A stretch of DNA of 64,000 bases from Cryptomeria japonica (taxonomy: Eukaryota; Streptophyta; Pinopsida; Cupressales; Cupressaceae). Positions 47,901 through 60,275 of the stretch are shown here, in pieces. The position numbers were made by a program, and so were the translations under genes. The stretch is taken from the NCBI RefSeq assembly GCF_030272615.1, contig NC_081406.1:189561391-189625390 (forward strand). The letters are read 5' to 3'. Under the pieces are notes generated by a model. The model saw only the letters and a list, made by a program, of their open reading frames with translations, did no database searches and had not been told where the DNA came from. Positions within the stretch are counted from its first letter, which is position 1. Every line of letters starts with the position of its first letter.

Positions 47901-48647
47901 GTGAATAAGTTTTCTCCTTGAAATTTGTGTAATTCATCTATGTCATGTAATGTATTTACTTAGTATTGCAATGCTTATAATGATGTATGATGTTTTCCCT
48001 TTTAAAAAAAAAATATTTTCTTTGTATTTAGTTTATTAGTTGTTATTCCTCTGGGGTTCCCTGGCAAAGTGTTACATTAATTCAAAAATATATATTCTTG
48101 ATATATTATTTATCATAAGAGCATACTAACCCCAGAGTTAGTGGATCCCTTATGTGCTTTTTCATATATGTTTTGTGACCATTATCCTTTGATTTGTCCT
48201 TTCTTAGGGGCATCTCATTGTGGTAACGCGCTTGTCTTTTGGATGCATGCTACCTTAAAGCAGTTACTCCTAATAAGGCATTTGCAATCACTTTAATGTG
48301 GGGGCATACACTCCACTCAATGTTACACTTTATGCACATACCACAACACATTTTTGATACTCAAGTTACTTTGCAAACTAAGCCTTTTGCTTTGTAATTT
48401 GATATTTTTCTTTTTTCATGACTCATAGTAAGTGAATCATACTAGGCTAGTATAGTCATGTGCTCTCTCTCTTCTCCTTTCTTATGTTGTCCCTTTTATC
48501 TCAACATTAGAGTAGTAAGATCCTAAAGTCCCTGGGGGCTTAGTGTGTCTTGTCTCTTCAATATCTTGATGAAAGTTTTTCAATGCAACTTTGTACTTTA
48601 CCATGAGTATGCTTATTCTCATATTCCCACTAAAGTGGAGAATTAAA
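44997..48647 (+). other. Long non-coding 3' internal region of F
   Basis: AT-rich DNA without supported genes. The last 250 bp hold CCTGGGGGCTTAGTGTG and the polypurine tract AAAGTGGAGAATTAAA (48632-48647), parallel to the region before the D1 LTR. The block at 46740-47100 has more balanced composition and may be a separate old insertion (ACCAGGGTAAC occurs twice, at 46787 and 47062). Confidence 0.5.
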
Positions 48648-49298
48648 TGTAGCGTCATAAATTGTATCACTTATAATTTTATCCTCACCTAAGCCTCACT
48701 TCGGTGTCCTGGCTTCCGATGCCTAATTACACTGCTAATCCTTCTCACACCGCATCTCAAACTCACATTTTCATTACCTGTCCATTTCCTCCCCATTCTA
48801 AAGTCCTGATTTTCAAAACCAAGGCGTGGTACACCCTGGTCCTCCTAATCATCCCTAAATTGGGGCCTCGTAATGATCATTTAATTTAAGTGAGAAATTT
48901 GATCTCATTTTGGCATGTTCCAAAAATTTAATTTTTTTTCGGGAAAATAAGTATAAAAGGTCTACCCCTCTAATTTAAATTGCTAACCTAATCAATCTTC
49001 TATGATCTCAATTACACTTTGACAAAATTCAATTCAAGTGATCAAGAAATCAACCATTAATCAAGCATTAGAGCAGCAATGAAGTCAAGTTCAAGTATTG
49101 AAGGTGGCATCCATGATCAATGTTTTATGAAGACATCCTGCATGAAACCCTGAAACCTTTGTGTGAAGGTAAAACAAAATTTCATCAAGGTATACACTAC
49201 TATTTCAAGCATTTCAGCCTTTCATTACATTTATCAATTCAATTTCATGGTTAATTCCAAAACTGAGGTTTGACCTAAGGAAAACCGCTATTCCTAAC

Positions 49299-50851
49299 TG
49301 TAGACACCTAAAAATGGTCAACGCTTGCGAAGTCATACTTTAACATTTACGCATTGCCTCATTTTAGGTTTTGCATCGCATTAACATTTCTCCTATGATT
49401 CGTACTTGGTTTTTATCATTTGCGAGCATCGAGTCATTCTTCTGCATTCTTCATTTATCTCGTTCTCGAATTTGGTCTTGTCGACAATACTATCCAATCA
49501 TGATTTTGATCAATTTTATCCTGTCGCATCAATGTGCATACTCATTTGTCATCATTTTGGACATCGTCAATCCTAATTAGGGTTTTGTCCTCCTGTCAAT
49601 CTTGCGATCGATTTGTCATCGATCGTTGTCCTCTTATCAATCTTGTCATCTGGCGATCGATTTATCATCAATCCTTATCATTTTCAATCTTGTCGTTTAA
49701 CGATAGATTTGTCATCGATCGTTGTCCTCTTATCAATTTTGTCATTTTATGATCAATTTGTCATCAATCGTGGTCATTTTCAATATTGTCATTTTGCAAT
49801 CTATTTTGTCATTGATTCTTGTCCTCTTGTTCGATCTTGTCATTTTGCGATCGATTTGTCATCGATCGTTGTTTGTCTCAGTTATGTCAATTTGGATCAA
49901 TTTGTCATTGTTCCTCATCAATTGGCGCATTTATCAGTCAAATCATTTATCACATTGGTCATTTATCAATTCAAAATCATGATCGATATCAATTATCTTT
50001 CATCAAGACCTAATTCATCTTCTAGGGTTTCGTGATTTCATCATTTAACCTGGTTTGTCATTTCCTCCTTTAGGGTTAATAAATTATTTATTTATCCTAA
50101 GTCTTCTCATTACAATTAAATGTTCATTTAATTGGCTAATTATTCCTCTTTGTGAATTAATTAATAAATGACAAATTATTAATTAATTTACCTAATTTCT
50201 AATTTCTATTAATTTCTTAATTCCTAACTTCTTAATTCTCTAATTTCCTAATTTTCTAATTCCTAATTTCAATTTCCTCCTATTTCTCTCCTAAATTCAT
50301 GGAAATGACATGTCAATTTGTCATAATTGACAATCAATCAATTTTGACATAGAAGTTGTCATAATTTGTCATAAATTATCAATCAACAAATTTTGCATAG
50401 AAAGTGCATAATTTGTCATAATTGACATAATTGATTTGCAATTTCCATTTGAATTGAATCATGCTAATCTTGTCATCTCTCCAATTCTTCTATAAATTGG
50501 ATGATCTTCATCAATCAAAGCTAATTGGTAATCAGACTATCGAATTTCTAGTCAATCATATTTCGAGTACTCTTGATCAAAAATCTTGTCTACTTGCTTT
50601 CAATTATGTGTGTGCACTTGTAGGTGAGATCCACAACCAAACCATTTGAAGAGGAAAGAAGAACAATGGAGCCGCATGAAGGAGCATTCAAATCACACCT
50701 TTGGTTTGCTTAATTTCTAGTTTTGAATGTTTTTATTTCATGTCTCTATTGAGTGTTGTTTAGGATAGATCATTGCAATGAGTTTTTGTGATTGAGCTAA
50801 TGGTTAATGTTTATATATTGCTTGTGATGATTTCCTATTTCCTAACGTACA
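49299..50851 (+). mobile_element. Solo LTR J (1553 bp) inside the F 3' LTR
   Basis: Begins TGTAGACACCTAAAAATGG and ends CCTAACGTACA, flanked by CTAAC (49294-49298 and 50852-50856). The F 5' LTR has the empty site at about 35533 (CCCAACATATTTCCC). It contains a 48-bp minisatellite. The start resembles the reverse complement of the 41300 end of the composite insertion. Confidence 0.85.
49565..49895 (+). repeat. Minisatellite of about 48 bp in LTR J
   Basis: Six units start at 49604, 49653, 49700, 49749, 49796 and 49847, each with GCGATCGATTTGTCATCGATC or a variant, then CTCTTATCAATCTTGTCATT. The period stays near a multiple of three, so several frames stay open across it (for example 49613-50035), but no protein is implied. 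Confidence 0.85.
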
Positions 50852-51340
50852 CTAACATCTTTCCCTTTCTTTCTGTGTGCAAGAAACAAGTGTATAATCT
50901 ACACTTGAGAATTCTGGTAGAGTCGATAGTGATGAATAGGTTCGTCTTTTAATAGAAAAAAATCTAGATGACTAGGGCAGATCTATGCTACCTGGTCTAG
51001 AAAATAAGACTAAACTTCTGGGAACATATTCTAATCATATTCTTTTACCCAGATCTCAGTTGGTGGCTCTATGGGACATTTGCACTTACTGTTTTTGTCA
51101 ATTTACTTCAATTATTCATGATTTTATCCTAATTTCATAATTACATTCCAAATTCAACTAAGAAAGAGGATAATCAATTCCAACCAATTGAATCCAATCA
51201 AAATCTTAGACCTTTCCCTATTGGGGAGTGAGCCTAGATATTGAGTTCAATCCTCTTTCAATGTATGTTGAGATTATTAGGTTATTTAGTGGATTTACTT
51301 AGTGAAGCCCTAATTCTTAATTTTCCACCATTACAGGTTT

Positions 51341-52363
51341 ATCCCAAGGTTTTTGACAACTATAAATTTCCTACTAGATTCTTTATTGGTTTCTTCTTTG
51401 GTAGTTACTTCTCCTTCCTAGGATTATTATTCTAGGGCTTGTTCTCTCTGCCCTTATCTCTCTCTAACTTAGTATCAAAATATTCTTCTCCTAATATCTT
51501 GGTCCAAGGTATTTCCTACTCGTTTCTCTATTTTATTTATTTTTTATCTTCTTTTTTTTATTCTTTATTCTATTTTTGTTTTGGCATCCTTTCTACCTAG
51601 ATTCTCCTACTCTTATTGTTGGCTAGGGATGGGATCTGGTTTGGGGTTAATATCATTTCAAGATGTCTCTTAATTATTTTGTTTATAAAAGATATCTCTT
51701 CTAGTTGCACCTCTTTGTTAATCTCGTGATTATATACTTGTGCATCCCTCCTCTCTTCTCTTAATCTTCTCACACTTGAATCACCTAATTCCTCTAAATC
51801 TTCATTAGTCCATAATGGGGTTCTTTCTAGAATTTGTAATAGCACCTTGAATTTTTCATCTAGAAATCTCTTGAGGGGTGTGGCAGGGTAGGAGCCATAT
51901 TGATACTACTTAACCCTATCAACAACCTCATATTGTCATATCCTTCAATGGTTGATCGAATCTTGAATGCCATGCCTTGTAACTTATCAAAATGCATGCT
52001 TACACTTCCCGGAGTTTCCTTTTTTCGGTCTAATTTTTTTCCTCTCTTTCTAGCAACACCCACATCGGTGCACTCAATAGTACCCCTATTGACATGTTCT
52101 TCTCTTCTCCTTGTCTTTCTTCTCTTTCTAATTTCTATCTCAGTCTCCTTTTTTCTCCATTAGGGTAGGCAATTGTCTCTACTTTCCTTGTCTTTGTTTT
52201 CTCTTTGACCTCTCTTGAATTCGTGTTGTCTCCTTTTTCCATGGGTGTCCATAATTTGGTATACCACTATATCCATGAACGAAGGGTCTAGAAAGGATTT
52301 TCCAACCATGCAACATAGAGTTAAACACAACAGAAATAATACAAGTAAATTCTCAACAAACAT
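51341..52363 (-). pseudogene. Unidentified minus-strand coding remnant (element M, right part)
   Basis: A single minus-strand frame from about 52275 to 51860 is very Arg/Lys/Glu-rich (HEFKRGQRENKDKE, EIEIRKRRKTRRREE) with one stop at 52160-52162, then reads GSVSMHFDKLQGMAFKI. After a frameshift near 51850 it goes on with LERTPLWTNEDLEELGD and ends at 51597. It could be a retrotransposon gag or a fragment of a host gene. The composition and length look coding but no family is recognised. Element F split it from 33604-34799. Confidence 0.4.
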
Positions 52364-53222
52364 GATTTTTTATTGATTTCATTATTTGTAACATTACATT
52401 ACATCACATGCCTTTATATGTAGAATGTTTGGGGCTCACAGGCCTGTCACAAGACATTACATGATATTTAAATGGGCTCAATGGCTTTATCATAGTCCCA
52501 TGGAACTAGCAACTTGATAGATCTAGTTCTAATTATATGTCTATTATGAACCACCTAGCTACTATGGAATGATTACAAAATGATCTTAAATACTTTTCTC
52601 CAACTCTAGCGAAGGTTTGTGTCTACCACAAGAGTTCACAAAACACAAGATGATGCTCCATGGAAGATGATAATGGGCTATGAACCATGGGAGAGGTTTT
52701 CCTAGGGCCCAAAATACCTTGAATGATGTTCCACTAAGGCCTACACAATCTGGGAATGGTTTGCAAACTTAGGTTATCCCAATTAGACCCAAAATGCTCT
52801 AACAAAGAAATTGATTGTAACTTCATAAAGCAATAACTTCCTAATGACAAATGAAAATCACAAGATTTTTAAATATGATTTAGATGATGTCATGTTGAAT
52901 GTAAATATAGATCTACAAGGTGTGAAAGAATAGTGCAGTGAAATATGATAGAAAATGCTAAGATAACTATAGACTAAATGCAAGAAAAGAAATGTTTTTG
53001 GTTGATACAAGATTGCTCTTATATCTAGAGATACTCCTACATCAAACACCCAAGATTAGAAAGAAAAGTGAGCCCATCACTTTGCAGGGAATACACGAAA
53101 ACAAAGACAATCCATCTCAGCCTCAGAAATCCATGTTGAATCTTTTGTTGGCCTGCATTTTGACTTCACCAAATACTATTGATATTGTTTATTTTTAGTG
53201 TTCTTTCCAAATTTTGTATCCA
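52276..53222 (-). repeat. LTR-like sequence related to the right edge of the window
   Basis: AAGGGTCTAGAAAGGATT and CATAGAGTTAAA followed by CAGAAATAAT match, with changes, the 63930-64000 segment that lies just outside the H primer-binding site. The simplest reading is that this is the 3' LTR of gypsy element H and 63925 starts its 5' LTR. Alternatively it is the 5' LTR of element M, since a GGTATACC-like site follows inside. The outer boundaries are approximate. Confidence 0.45.
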
Positions 53223-53224
53223 AG

Positions 53225-54128
53225 TGTAAGGAAGTTAAGTAGTTGAACAAATTCCTACAATAACCTTGAGAGGAGGGTAATGCAAAACTTTTATAGATCA
53301 TTACATCAATTATAGAAACTTAACATAAATAAACATAGTATCATGCATACCAAAATAAAGAAACACAACGACTTAGGTGGGGAAAACCCTTTCAAGAGAA
53401 AAACCCCACACTCCAAAAGCAACTCAATGTATTATTCATCAGTTAATAACATATTACAATATACTTGTAGAGAAAGCTCTTCATAGGAGTACCACTAATT
53501 AGAGACTTAGAGGTAACTAAATAGCCATAAGACACTTACACACAACCTCTTTCTCATGCACCTCATAAATAGGAGATGCAATACGAGAAACTGTCAAACA
53601 ATATTACAAAACCATGGGCTAAAACCACCCAATAAAGTAGAGCTAACCTTATCTCCATTCTAGATGCCCAATAACATATCAAAACACACATCACTGTGTG
53701 TTCCTCTCTCTTACAACTCATTAACGTGTCTGATACAATTTTATATTTCTTATTACAGGAGTCTAAACTTCCAGAGGCCATAACTTGTGAACCGGGTGTT
53801 TGATTGACGAACTGTTTGATGCACTGAAAGCTCGTGAAGTACTTTATCACCTCGTAACCCACTATACCAATTACGTCCAATTTTTAGGGTGTTTTGGAGG
53901 GTCTAAAGTCCTCAACATTAAATTTAAACCTTTCATTGCACCCTTGAAAAATGAAAACTTTAATATCTTCAAAAGTAGTTGTGATGTTGCAATGAAAATT
54001 TACTGCCATGCTTATCTAGCCAATCAAAAGATTTGGAAAGAATTTCGCACCATTTTATGCTCAAACGAAAACTTACTATAAATAGTAACCTCATGTAAAT
54101 GCAAGGTTGAGACATCATTTTCCCAACA
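53225..54128 (-). repeat. 3' LTR of copia I (904 bp)
   Basis: On the minus strand it starts TGTTGGGAAAATGATG and ends CTTAACTTCCTTACA. It aligns with 58219-59091. Confidence 0.85.
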
Positions 54129-54338
54129 TTCTCCCACTTGTCAAACACCTTGCAAGAGCAAAGGGAGTATCAACACAATAAATTAATTTCTAGGGGCCAT
54201 GAGGCCCATAGACTCTGAACACCATCTGAACTTCTCTATGCTCATAGCCTTAGTTAAAGAATCTAAAACATTCATCAAATTATCCACCTTAACTAGCTTC
54301 AACCTGCCATCTTCAACCATATCTCTGAAAAAATGATA

Positions 54339-55470
54339 CTAAACATCAATGTGTTTGGTTCGGGCATGAAATGTCGAGTTCTTAGCTAGATAAATCACAC
54401 TCTGACTGTCACAATAAATTGTCATTGCACCTTGTTTTATTCCAATATATGAACATGGTCTCTTAAGACAAATGGCTTCTTTACAAGCATTAGTAGTTGT
54501 CGTAAAATCTACTGTAGGGGACAAAACAACCACAACCTAGTATCGCTTACTCATCCAGCTAATTACACCACCAAATAAAGTAAACACATAAGCACTAGTG
54601 GATCTTCTGCTATCAATATCACCTGCCCAGCCTGAATCCACATAACCCTGAATATCAATGGAAATAAAGTCTCCAACCAAATTACCATGATAACACAAAG
54701 AATACTTTGAGGTACCCTTCAAATATCTAAAGACTCTTTTGACTACATCCCAATGAACTCTACCAGGATTAGACATATATATGGAAAGAAATCCCACTAC
54801 TTGGGGCAATTTCTGGTCTAGTACAAACCATATCATACACGAAACTTCCAACTGCGCTCTGGTAAGGCACTCTGCTCATGTCTTCCATCTCTGATGGAGA
54901 TGTAGGACAATCTGAAATAGATAGTTTCATTCCAACTGTAAAAGGAACACACAATGGTCTACAATCATGAATGTTGAACCTCCATAAAATTGAATTCACA
55001 TGCTTACTCTGGCCTAGCCATAACTTTCTATTTACTCTGTCTCTTATAATTTCCATCCCAATAATGTGTTTCGTTGCACCAATATCTTTCATTCCAAATT
55101 TAGAAGCAATTTGTGACTTTAGTTGTGAAATCATGCCTTTCTCTTTACCAATGAATAACATATCATCAACATATAATGCAATGTACAAGAAATGATCACC
55201 ATAAAATTCATAATAAACATAGTGATTTGATTTAGAATGCTCAAATCACAAACTCAACACATATGTATCAAATTTTTTACACCACGTCCTAGGACTCTGT
55301 TTGAGGCCATACAAAGATTTCTTCAATTTATAGACCAAATTACGTATACCTTTCACCACATAGTTCTCTAGTCGTGTCATATTAATATCCTCCTCCCAAT
55401 AACCATGAAGGAAAGTAGTTTTCACATCCATTTTCTCAACCTCTAAATCATAAGCAACAACAATAGAACT
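54339..55470 (-). pseudogene. I reverse transcriptase and RNase H
   Basis: In order on the minus strand: DVKTTFLHGYWEEDI and YKLKKSLYGLKQSPRTW (RT), ALYVDDMLFIG with the catalytic YVDD (near 55170), SAVGSFVYDM, GYVDSGWAGDIDSRRSTSAY (RNase H Asp), and YCDSQSVIYLAKN with HARTKHID. These are the standard copia blocks. A frameshift lies near 54850, and stops occur near 55245 and 54535. Confidence 0.85.
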
Positions 55471-55992
55471 TGCAAAAATCTAATGGGTGTCATTTTGTCA
55501 ACAAGAGAAAATTTCTCACCATAATCAACACCCTCAACCTAAGAGTATCCTTTTGCAACCAACCTTGCTTTATACTTCTCAATGCTTCCATCTAAACAAA
55601 TTTTTCTTGAACACCCATTTACAACCAACAGGCTTTTGTCCTTCAGGCAATGGTACAAGATCCCATGTATCATTCTTTTAAAAGTTATCATTTCTTTTTC
55701 CATAGAAAATCTTCGTGGATTCTACATCATTCATACCTAATGCCTCTTCTATGGATCTATGCTCATCCACATTAGTATTCAAAGAAAAAATACATCTCTA
55801 GTAATCAGGTGAATACTTTTCATGCCGTTGTCTATGTCTTGCAGAACTTCTAACAAGTTGTGTTGGAGGTTCTTCCTCCTCTTCTGAAGATTCAGAGCTA
55901 GATGAGCTCTCCTCAACTTCTTGCCTATCACATGGTCTCGATTCAACTCTTTCAGGCATAGAAGGGAATTGAATCACATCTTCTTATTTAGT

Positions 55993-57162
55993 CTATTTTG
56001 GCTGCAATGTAATAGAAGGAGACTTATTTTCTCTAAAAATAACACTTCTACTATGAATTATCTTTTGTGCAATAGGGTCCCAAAGCTTGTATCCTTTCAC
56101 ACCATAATTGTAACTGATGAAGATACATTTCATATCCTTGTTCTCCAACTTTGTTTGCTTCTCCTTTGGCACATGTGCATATGCCTCACAACTAAAAACT
56201 CTAAGATGTCTCAATGAAGGCTTGTGACCTGTCCATGCTTCCATAGGCATTTTATTAACAAGCATTGATGTAGGAGACATGTTAATCAGGGAGCAAGTAG
56301 TGGCAAGAACTTTAGCCCAAATATTTTATTCTAGGCTAGCACTACTCAACATACTCATAGCCTTCTCCATCAATGTCATGTTCATTCTTTCTACAACTCC
56401 ATTCTGTAGTTAAGAATGTGGAGTTGTCTTCTAACTATTAATGCTACAGTCTTTATAGAATCTATCAAAATCATTAGAGAAAAATTCACCACCATTATCA
56501 GTCCTCAAACATTTAATTTTATTTCTAGTCTACAATTCAACCGTTGCTTTAAATTCTTTAAAATGACAAAAAACTTGAGATTTACTCTTTAGAAAGTATA
56601 CCCATGTATTTCTACTAAAATCATCAATAAATGAAACATAATATGTGGATTTTCCAATGGAAGGAACATCTATAGGATGAAACACATTAGAATGAATAAG
56701 ATCCAAAACACCACAAGATTTATGATAACTCAAGTAAAACTGAACGCAATTTTGTATTCCATAAATGCAATGCTCACGAAAATCAAAGTCAAGATTACAA
56801 TCATTCAAACCTTCGACAAGACTTTTATTTTTCAGGGTCCTTAGACCCTTTTCTCCAATGTGGCCAAATCTTTGGTGCCATAATATAGTCTTCTTTGTAG
56901 GTAATTTTACTTTAGAACAAAGAGAACCCTTAGGTACCCAAAATCCATGTTCATCCGTTGAAGGTGAAACCCTAAAATCGTCCAACGAAGTATCCAAAGA
57001 TTTACTTTTTATAGAAGTGATATTACACTCAATAGTGTATGCCTCTAGCTTATACAAAGTGTCGAATCTGACACCTCTAACAATCACTATAGCACCCTTA
57101 ATCATTTTACATCTTGTTTTAGAAAAGACTATCTTCACACCCACATCTATGAGTTTTCTCAC
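55993..57162 (-). pseudogene. I GAG-pre-integrase and integrase
   Basis: WHQRFGHIGEKGLRTL is the pre-integrase His/Cys region (near 56870). SFIDDFSRNTWVYFLKSK carries the first catalytic Asp. The second Asp (complement near 56480-56510, CLRTDNGGEF-like) and the catalytic Glu region follow in a stop-containing stretch. MPMEAWTGHKPSLRHLRVF and CIFISYNYGVKGYKLWDP are the downstream copia blocks. Several in-frame stops, mostly TAG or TAA, interrupt it (for example at 56530 and 56413). Confidence 0.8.
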
Positions 57163-57344
57163 AGATAATAAATTTCATTTTAATCTATGGATATGCAACA
57201 CACTGCCAATCCTTTTTATTAGAAGTCATATGAAAAGATGCACCTAAGTCAATTAACCATGCATCAATGTCTGGATGAGTAGCCAAAGCTACAATGAATG
57301 CATCGTCATCTTCCTTCTTGGACACAAAATCAAAATCGTACTTC

Positions 57345-58094
57345 TTATTTTTCTTCTTCTTTCCTTCTTTGCAGTCCTAGTTCACCACAATTCCAGTAGA
57401 TGACTTTGGACTTTCTAGGAGATTTTGATCTCCCTCCGGACTTGGATTTATTACACTTCTCATTCTTCTTGCCTCTTTCCTTAGGTCTTTCACAAACAAT
57501 CATGGCTTCCTTCGAATTGATGGACACCTTCCTCCGCATCTCTTCACCAAGCAGGGCACCCACCACATCTTCAAACTTCAAAACAATAGAAGTACTACCT
57601 ATAGCCATTACAAGAGAATCCCATGAATCAGATAAAGAACTAAGTAAGATCTAGCATTTCTCTTCCTCGTCCATCTTAATACCAATAGATGCCAATTGAG
57701 CCACCAACATATTAAATGATTCCAAGTAGTCTGTAACTCATCCACCCTCTTCCATTCTCAAGGAATGCAATTTCTTCCTCAAGAAAATCTAATTCAATAA
57801 GGATTTTTCTTGATACATATCACCAAGCTTAGTTCATACCTTATGTTTAGAGTTCTCTTCATAAACGTTGATCAGAACAGAGTCTGCCAAGCACAATCTA
57901 ATTAGACCCTTATATTCTTAGTCTATAATATCATATTGAGAAGCCACAATAGCATTTGTAGGCCTTGAGACATTTGTATCAACAACATCTTATAGATCTT
58001 GATCTATTAGCAAATCTTCCATCTTCAACGTCCACGTCTCAAAATTACTTCCACTAATTTTCTCCACCTCTATTCTCTCCGATGAACTTGTCAT
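57345..58094 (-). pseudogene. I gag with degenerate zinc knuckle
   Basis: The frame from ATG at 58094 reads IEVEKISGSNFETWTLKM (the copia gag opening) and stays in one phase to 57345 with about six stops. VVGALLGEEMRRK and an Arg/Lys-rich linker lead to YWNCGELG, a damaged knuckle (normally C-W-x-C-G-x-x-G-H). Confidence 0.75.
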
Positions 58095-58218
58095 CAAAAA
58101 ATTCCTGCAACAAGATCAAAAAGTGTCTTCTGCACAAGCTCCCACTCAAATCTGGATTAGTTCATAAAACCCAGTAACCCACAACTGAAACCAAAGGTGA
58201 TCGGGCTCTGATACCACT

Positions 58219-59091
58219 TGTAAAGAAGTTAAGTAGTAGAACAAATTCCTACACTAACCTTGAGAGGGGGGTAATGCAAAACTTTTACAGATCGTTACAA
58301 CAGTTACAAAAACTTAACAAAAGTAAACATAATATCATGCATACCACAACACAACAACACAATGATTTACATGGGGAAAACCCTTTCGGGAAAAAAAACC
58401 CACACTCCAAAAGCAACTCAATATATTATTCAACACTCAATAAAAAATTACAATATAATTATAGAGCAAGATCTTCACAAGAGTACAACTAATCAGAGAC
58501 TCAGAGGTTACTCAATAGCCATAAAACTCTTACACACAACCTCTATCTTGTGCACACCATATACAGGAGATACAATACAAGAAACTGTCAAACGGTATTA
58601 CAAAATCATGGGCTAAAACCGCCCAATAAAGTAGAGCGAATCTTATCTCCATTCTATATTCCCTATGACATGTCAAAACACACATCACTATGTGTTCCTC
58701 CCTTTTATAGCTCATTTATGTGTTTGATGCAATTTTAAATTTCTTATTATAGGAGTCCAAACTTTCGAGAGCCATAACTTGTGAACCGGGTGTCTGATTG
58801 ACGAACCATTTGATGTGATGGAAAGATCGCGAAGTGATCTATCACCTTGAAACTTTCTATGCTAGTTACACCCACTTTTTAGGGTGTTTTAGAGGGTCTA
58901 AAGTCCTCAAAATTAAATTTAAACCTTTCATCGTACCCTTCAAAAATGGAAACTTTAATATCTTCAAAACTAGTTGTGATCTTGCGATGAAAATTTATCA
59001 GCATGCTTATCTAGCCAATTTGAAGCTTTAGGGAGAATTTTGCACCATTTCATGCTCAAATGAAAACCTACTATAAATAGTAACCTCGTCA
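58219..59091 (-). repeat. 5' LTR of copia I, outer end truncated
   Basis: Starts TGTAAAGAAG next to the primer-binding site and matches the 3' LTR until GTAACCTC near 59091, where H integrase sequence begins. Confidence 0.8.
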
Positions 59092-60082
59092 TCATCTTGT
59101 TGTATGTGCCTACATGGAATATTTCCTTTTTTAGGTATATCATGAATTCATCCCCAACAAAAAATTCCTTATGTCTTCTCTTCTCATTTGTGCACTCCTT
59201 ATATCGAATGTTCATATCCTCCAAATGCTTTCGGACCTGCTTATGTATTGTCTCCATGTATCCTATAAATTCTTCTATTTTTGCACTTATTTTAGTCTCC
59301 ATACTGATATCTCTAAGCTCCACATCTCCTTTAGGATGTACTTCAGTCACAATCTCAAATGGTGTTTTCCCTATTCTCCAGTTAACTGAATTATTGTATG
59401 TGAGTCTTCTTGTGGTAGAACTATATTCCAATTTCCTACCCTGTCTCCTATTAAACACCTTAACAAGTTACCCAAACTTCTATTTACTACTTCTATCTAT
59501 CCAATAGTCTACAGATGGTATGCTAGACTTAAATTTATGTGTGTATTCATCTTCTTCCACAAGGTTCTTGAAAAATATCCAATGAACTTTGTATCCCCAT
59601 CTAAAATTATTCTCATTGATAGTCCATGTAAATTGACAATCTCCTTGAAAAATAGGCCCGCAACATGCACTGCATCATTAGTCTTCCTACAAGGAAATGT
59701 GTCATTTTAGAAAATTGTCCACTACTACCAATATTGAATCATGTCCCTTTTGTGTCCTTGGTAACCCCAATATGAAATCCATATTGATGTCTTCCCTAGG
59801 TCTCTTTAGCCTTGTCAAACATTTGTATAATCCAGTATTGAAACTGCTCCCCTTTGTAATCTGACAATGTTTGCAACTCTAAACATACTTCCTGACATCC
59901 TTATATATTTGCAACCAGAAGTAGTGTTCACTCACTAAAGCAATTATTTTGTCAACACCAAAATGTCCTACCAATCCTCTACTATGCTTTTCCTTGATCA
60001 AATTCTCCCTCATTGAACTCCTCGAATACACAACTAACTTCCTTTGAACAACATAGCTTTTTGAATGAAGTAATCCAACCAC
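59092..60082 (-). pseudogene. H integrase
   Basis: SRGLVGHFGVDKI at about 59970 is the His-His part of the zinc domain. Between 59460 and 59880 the complement gives the core with several stops. NSVNWRIGKTPFEIVTEVHP at 59400-59330 is the post-core block. GDEFMIYLKKEIFHVGTYNKMM near 59100-59160 is the C-terminal domain, ending at copia I. Not functional. Confidence 0.75.
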
Positions 60083-60275
60083 TAACTTATATCTATCACT
60101 ATCAGCTCCTTACATTCTTTCCATGCCTCCACAAAATAAAGATCATCTCCACACAAGTTATTAAGTTCTTCAAACCCCAATACTTCCACTTACATTTTGG
60201 TCAACTCCTCCAGTTCAATGCATCTACAACTTTATTTGACTTACCACTCCTATTCTTCAACACAAATGTGTAACT

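Larger units (their letters stand above)
34805..51335 (+). mobile_element. Element F: complete gypsy-like LTR retrotransposon without pol, 16.5 kb including insertions
   Basis: LTRs at 34805-36018 and 48648-51335 (the latter split by solo LTR J) are flanked by the duplication GGTTT (34800-34804 and 51336-51340). Both LTRs start TGTAGC and end CCACCATTACA. Inside are a primer-binding-site candidate, gag (36381-38497), a protease split by a 2.8-kb insertion, a Pro-rich frame (43049-43624), a microsatellite and about 3.6 kb of non-coding DNA ending in a polypurine tract (48632-48647). No RT, RNase H or integrase motif was found. The gag and protease resemble Tat/Ogre elements. The LTRs are clearly diverged, so the insertion is old. 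Confidence 0.88.
48648..51335 (+). repeat. 3' LTR of F, split by solo LTR J
   Basis: Starts TGTAGCGTCATAAATTG, ends TTCCACCATTACA. Without J and one duplication copy it is 1130 bp, against 1214 bp for the 5' LTR. TATAAAAG is at 48952-48959. Many substitutions and small indels separate the two LTRs. Confidence 0.9.
53225..59091 (-). mobile_element. Element I: minus-strand Ty1/copia retrotransposon, 5.9 kb
   Basis: LTRs at 53225-54128 (3') and 58219 to about 59091 (5') share TGTAAGGAAGTTAAGTAG-like starts and ACTATAAATAGTAACCTC. The primer-binding site reads TGGTATCAGAGCCCG on the minus strand (58204-58217 in complement), and a purine tract (complement of CTCCCACTTG, 54130-54139) adjoins the 3' LTR. 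The outer end of the 5' LTR is missing about 35 bp present in the other LTR, and no target duplication is visible, so the outer edge was deleted together with neighbouring H sequence. All genes are broken. Confidence 0.85.

Noticed and set aside
49565-49895. Regularly spaced repeats that could recall a CRISPR array
   Set aside because: The units are contiguous and diverged with no unique spacers, and they lie in an LTR of a plant genome.
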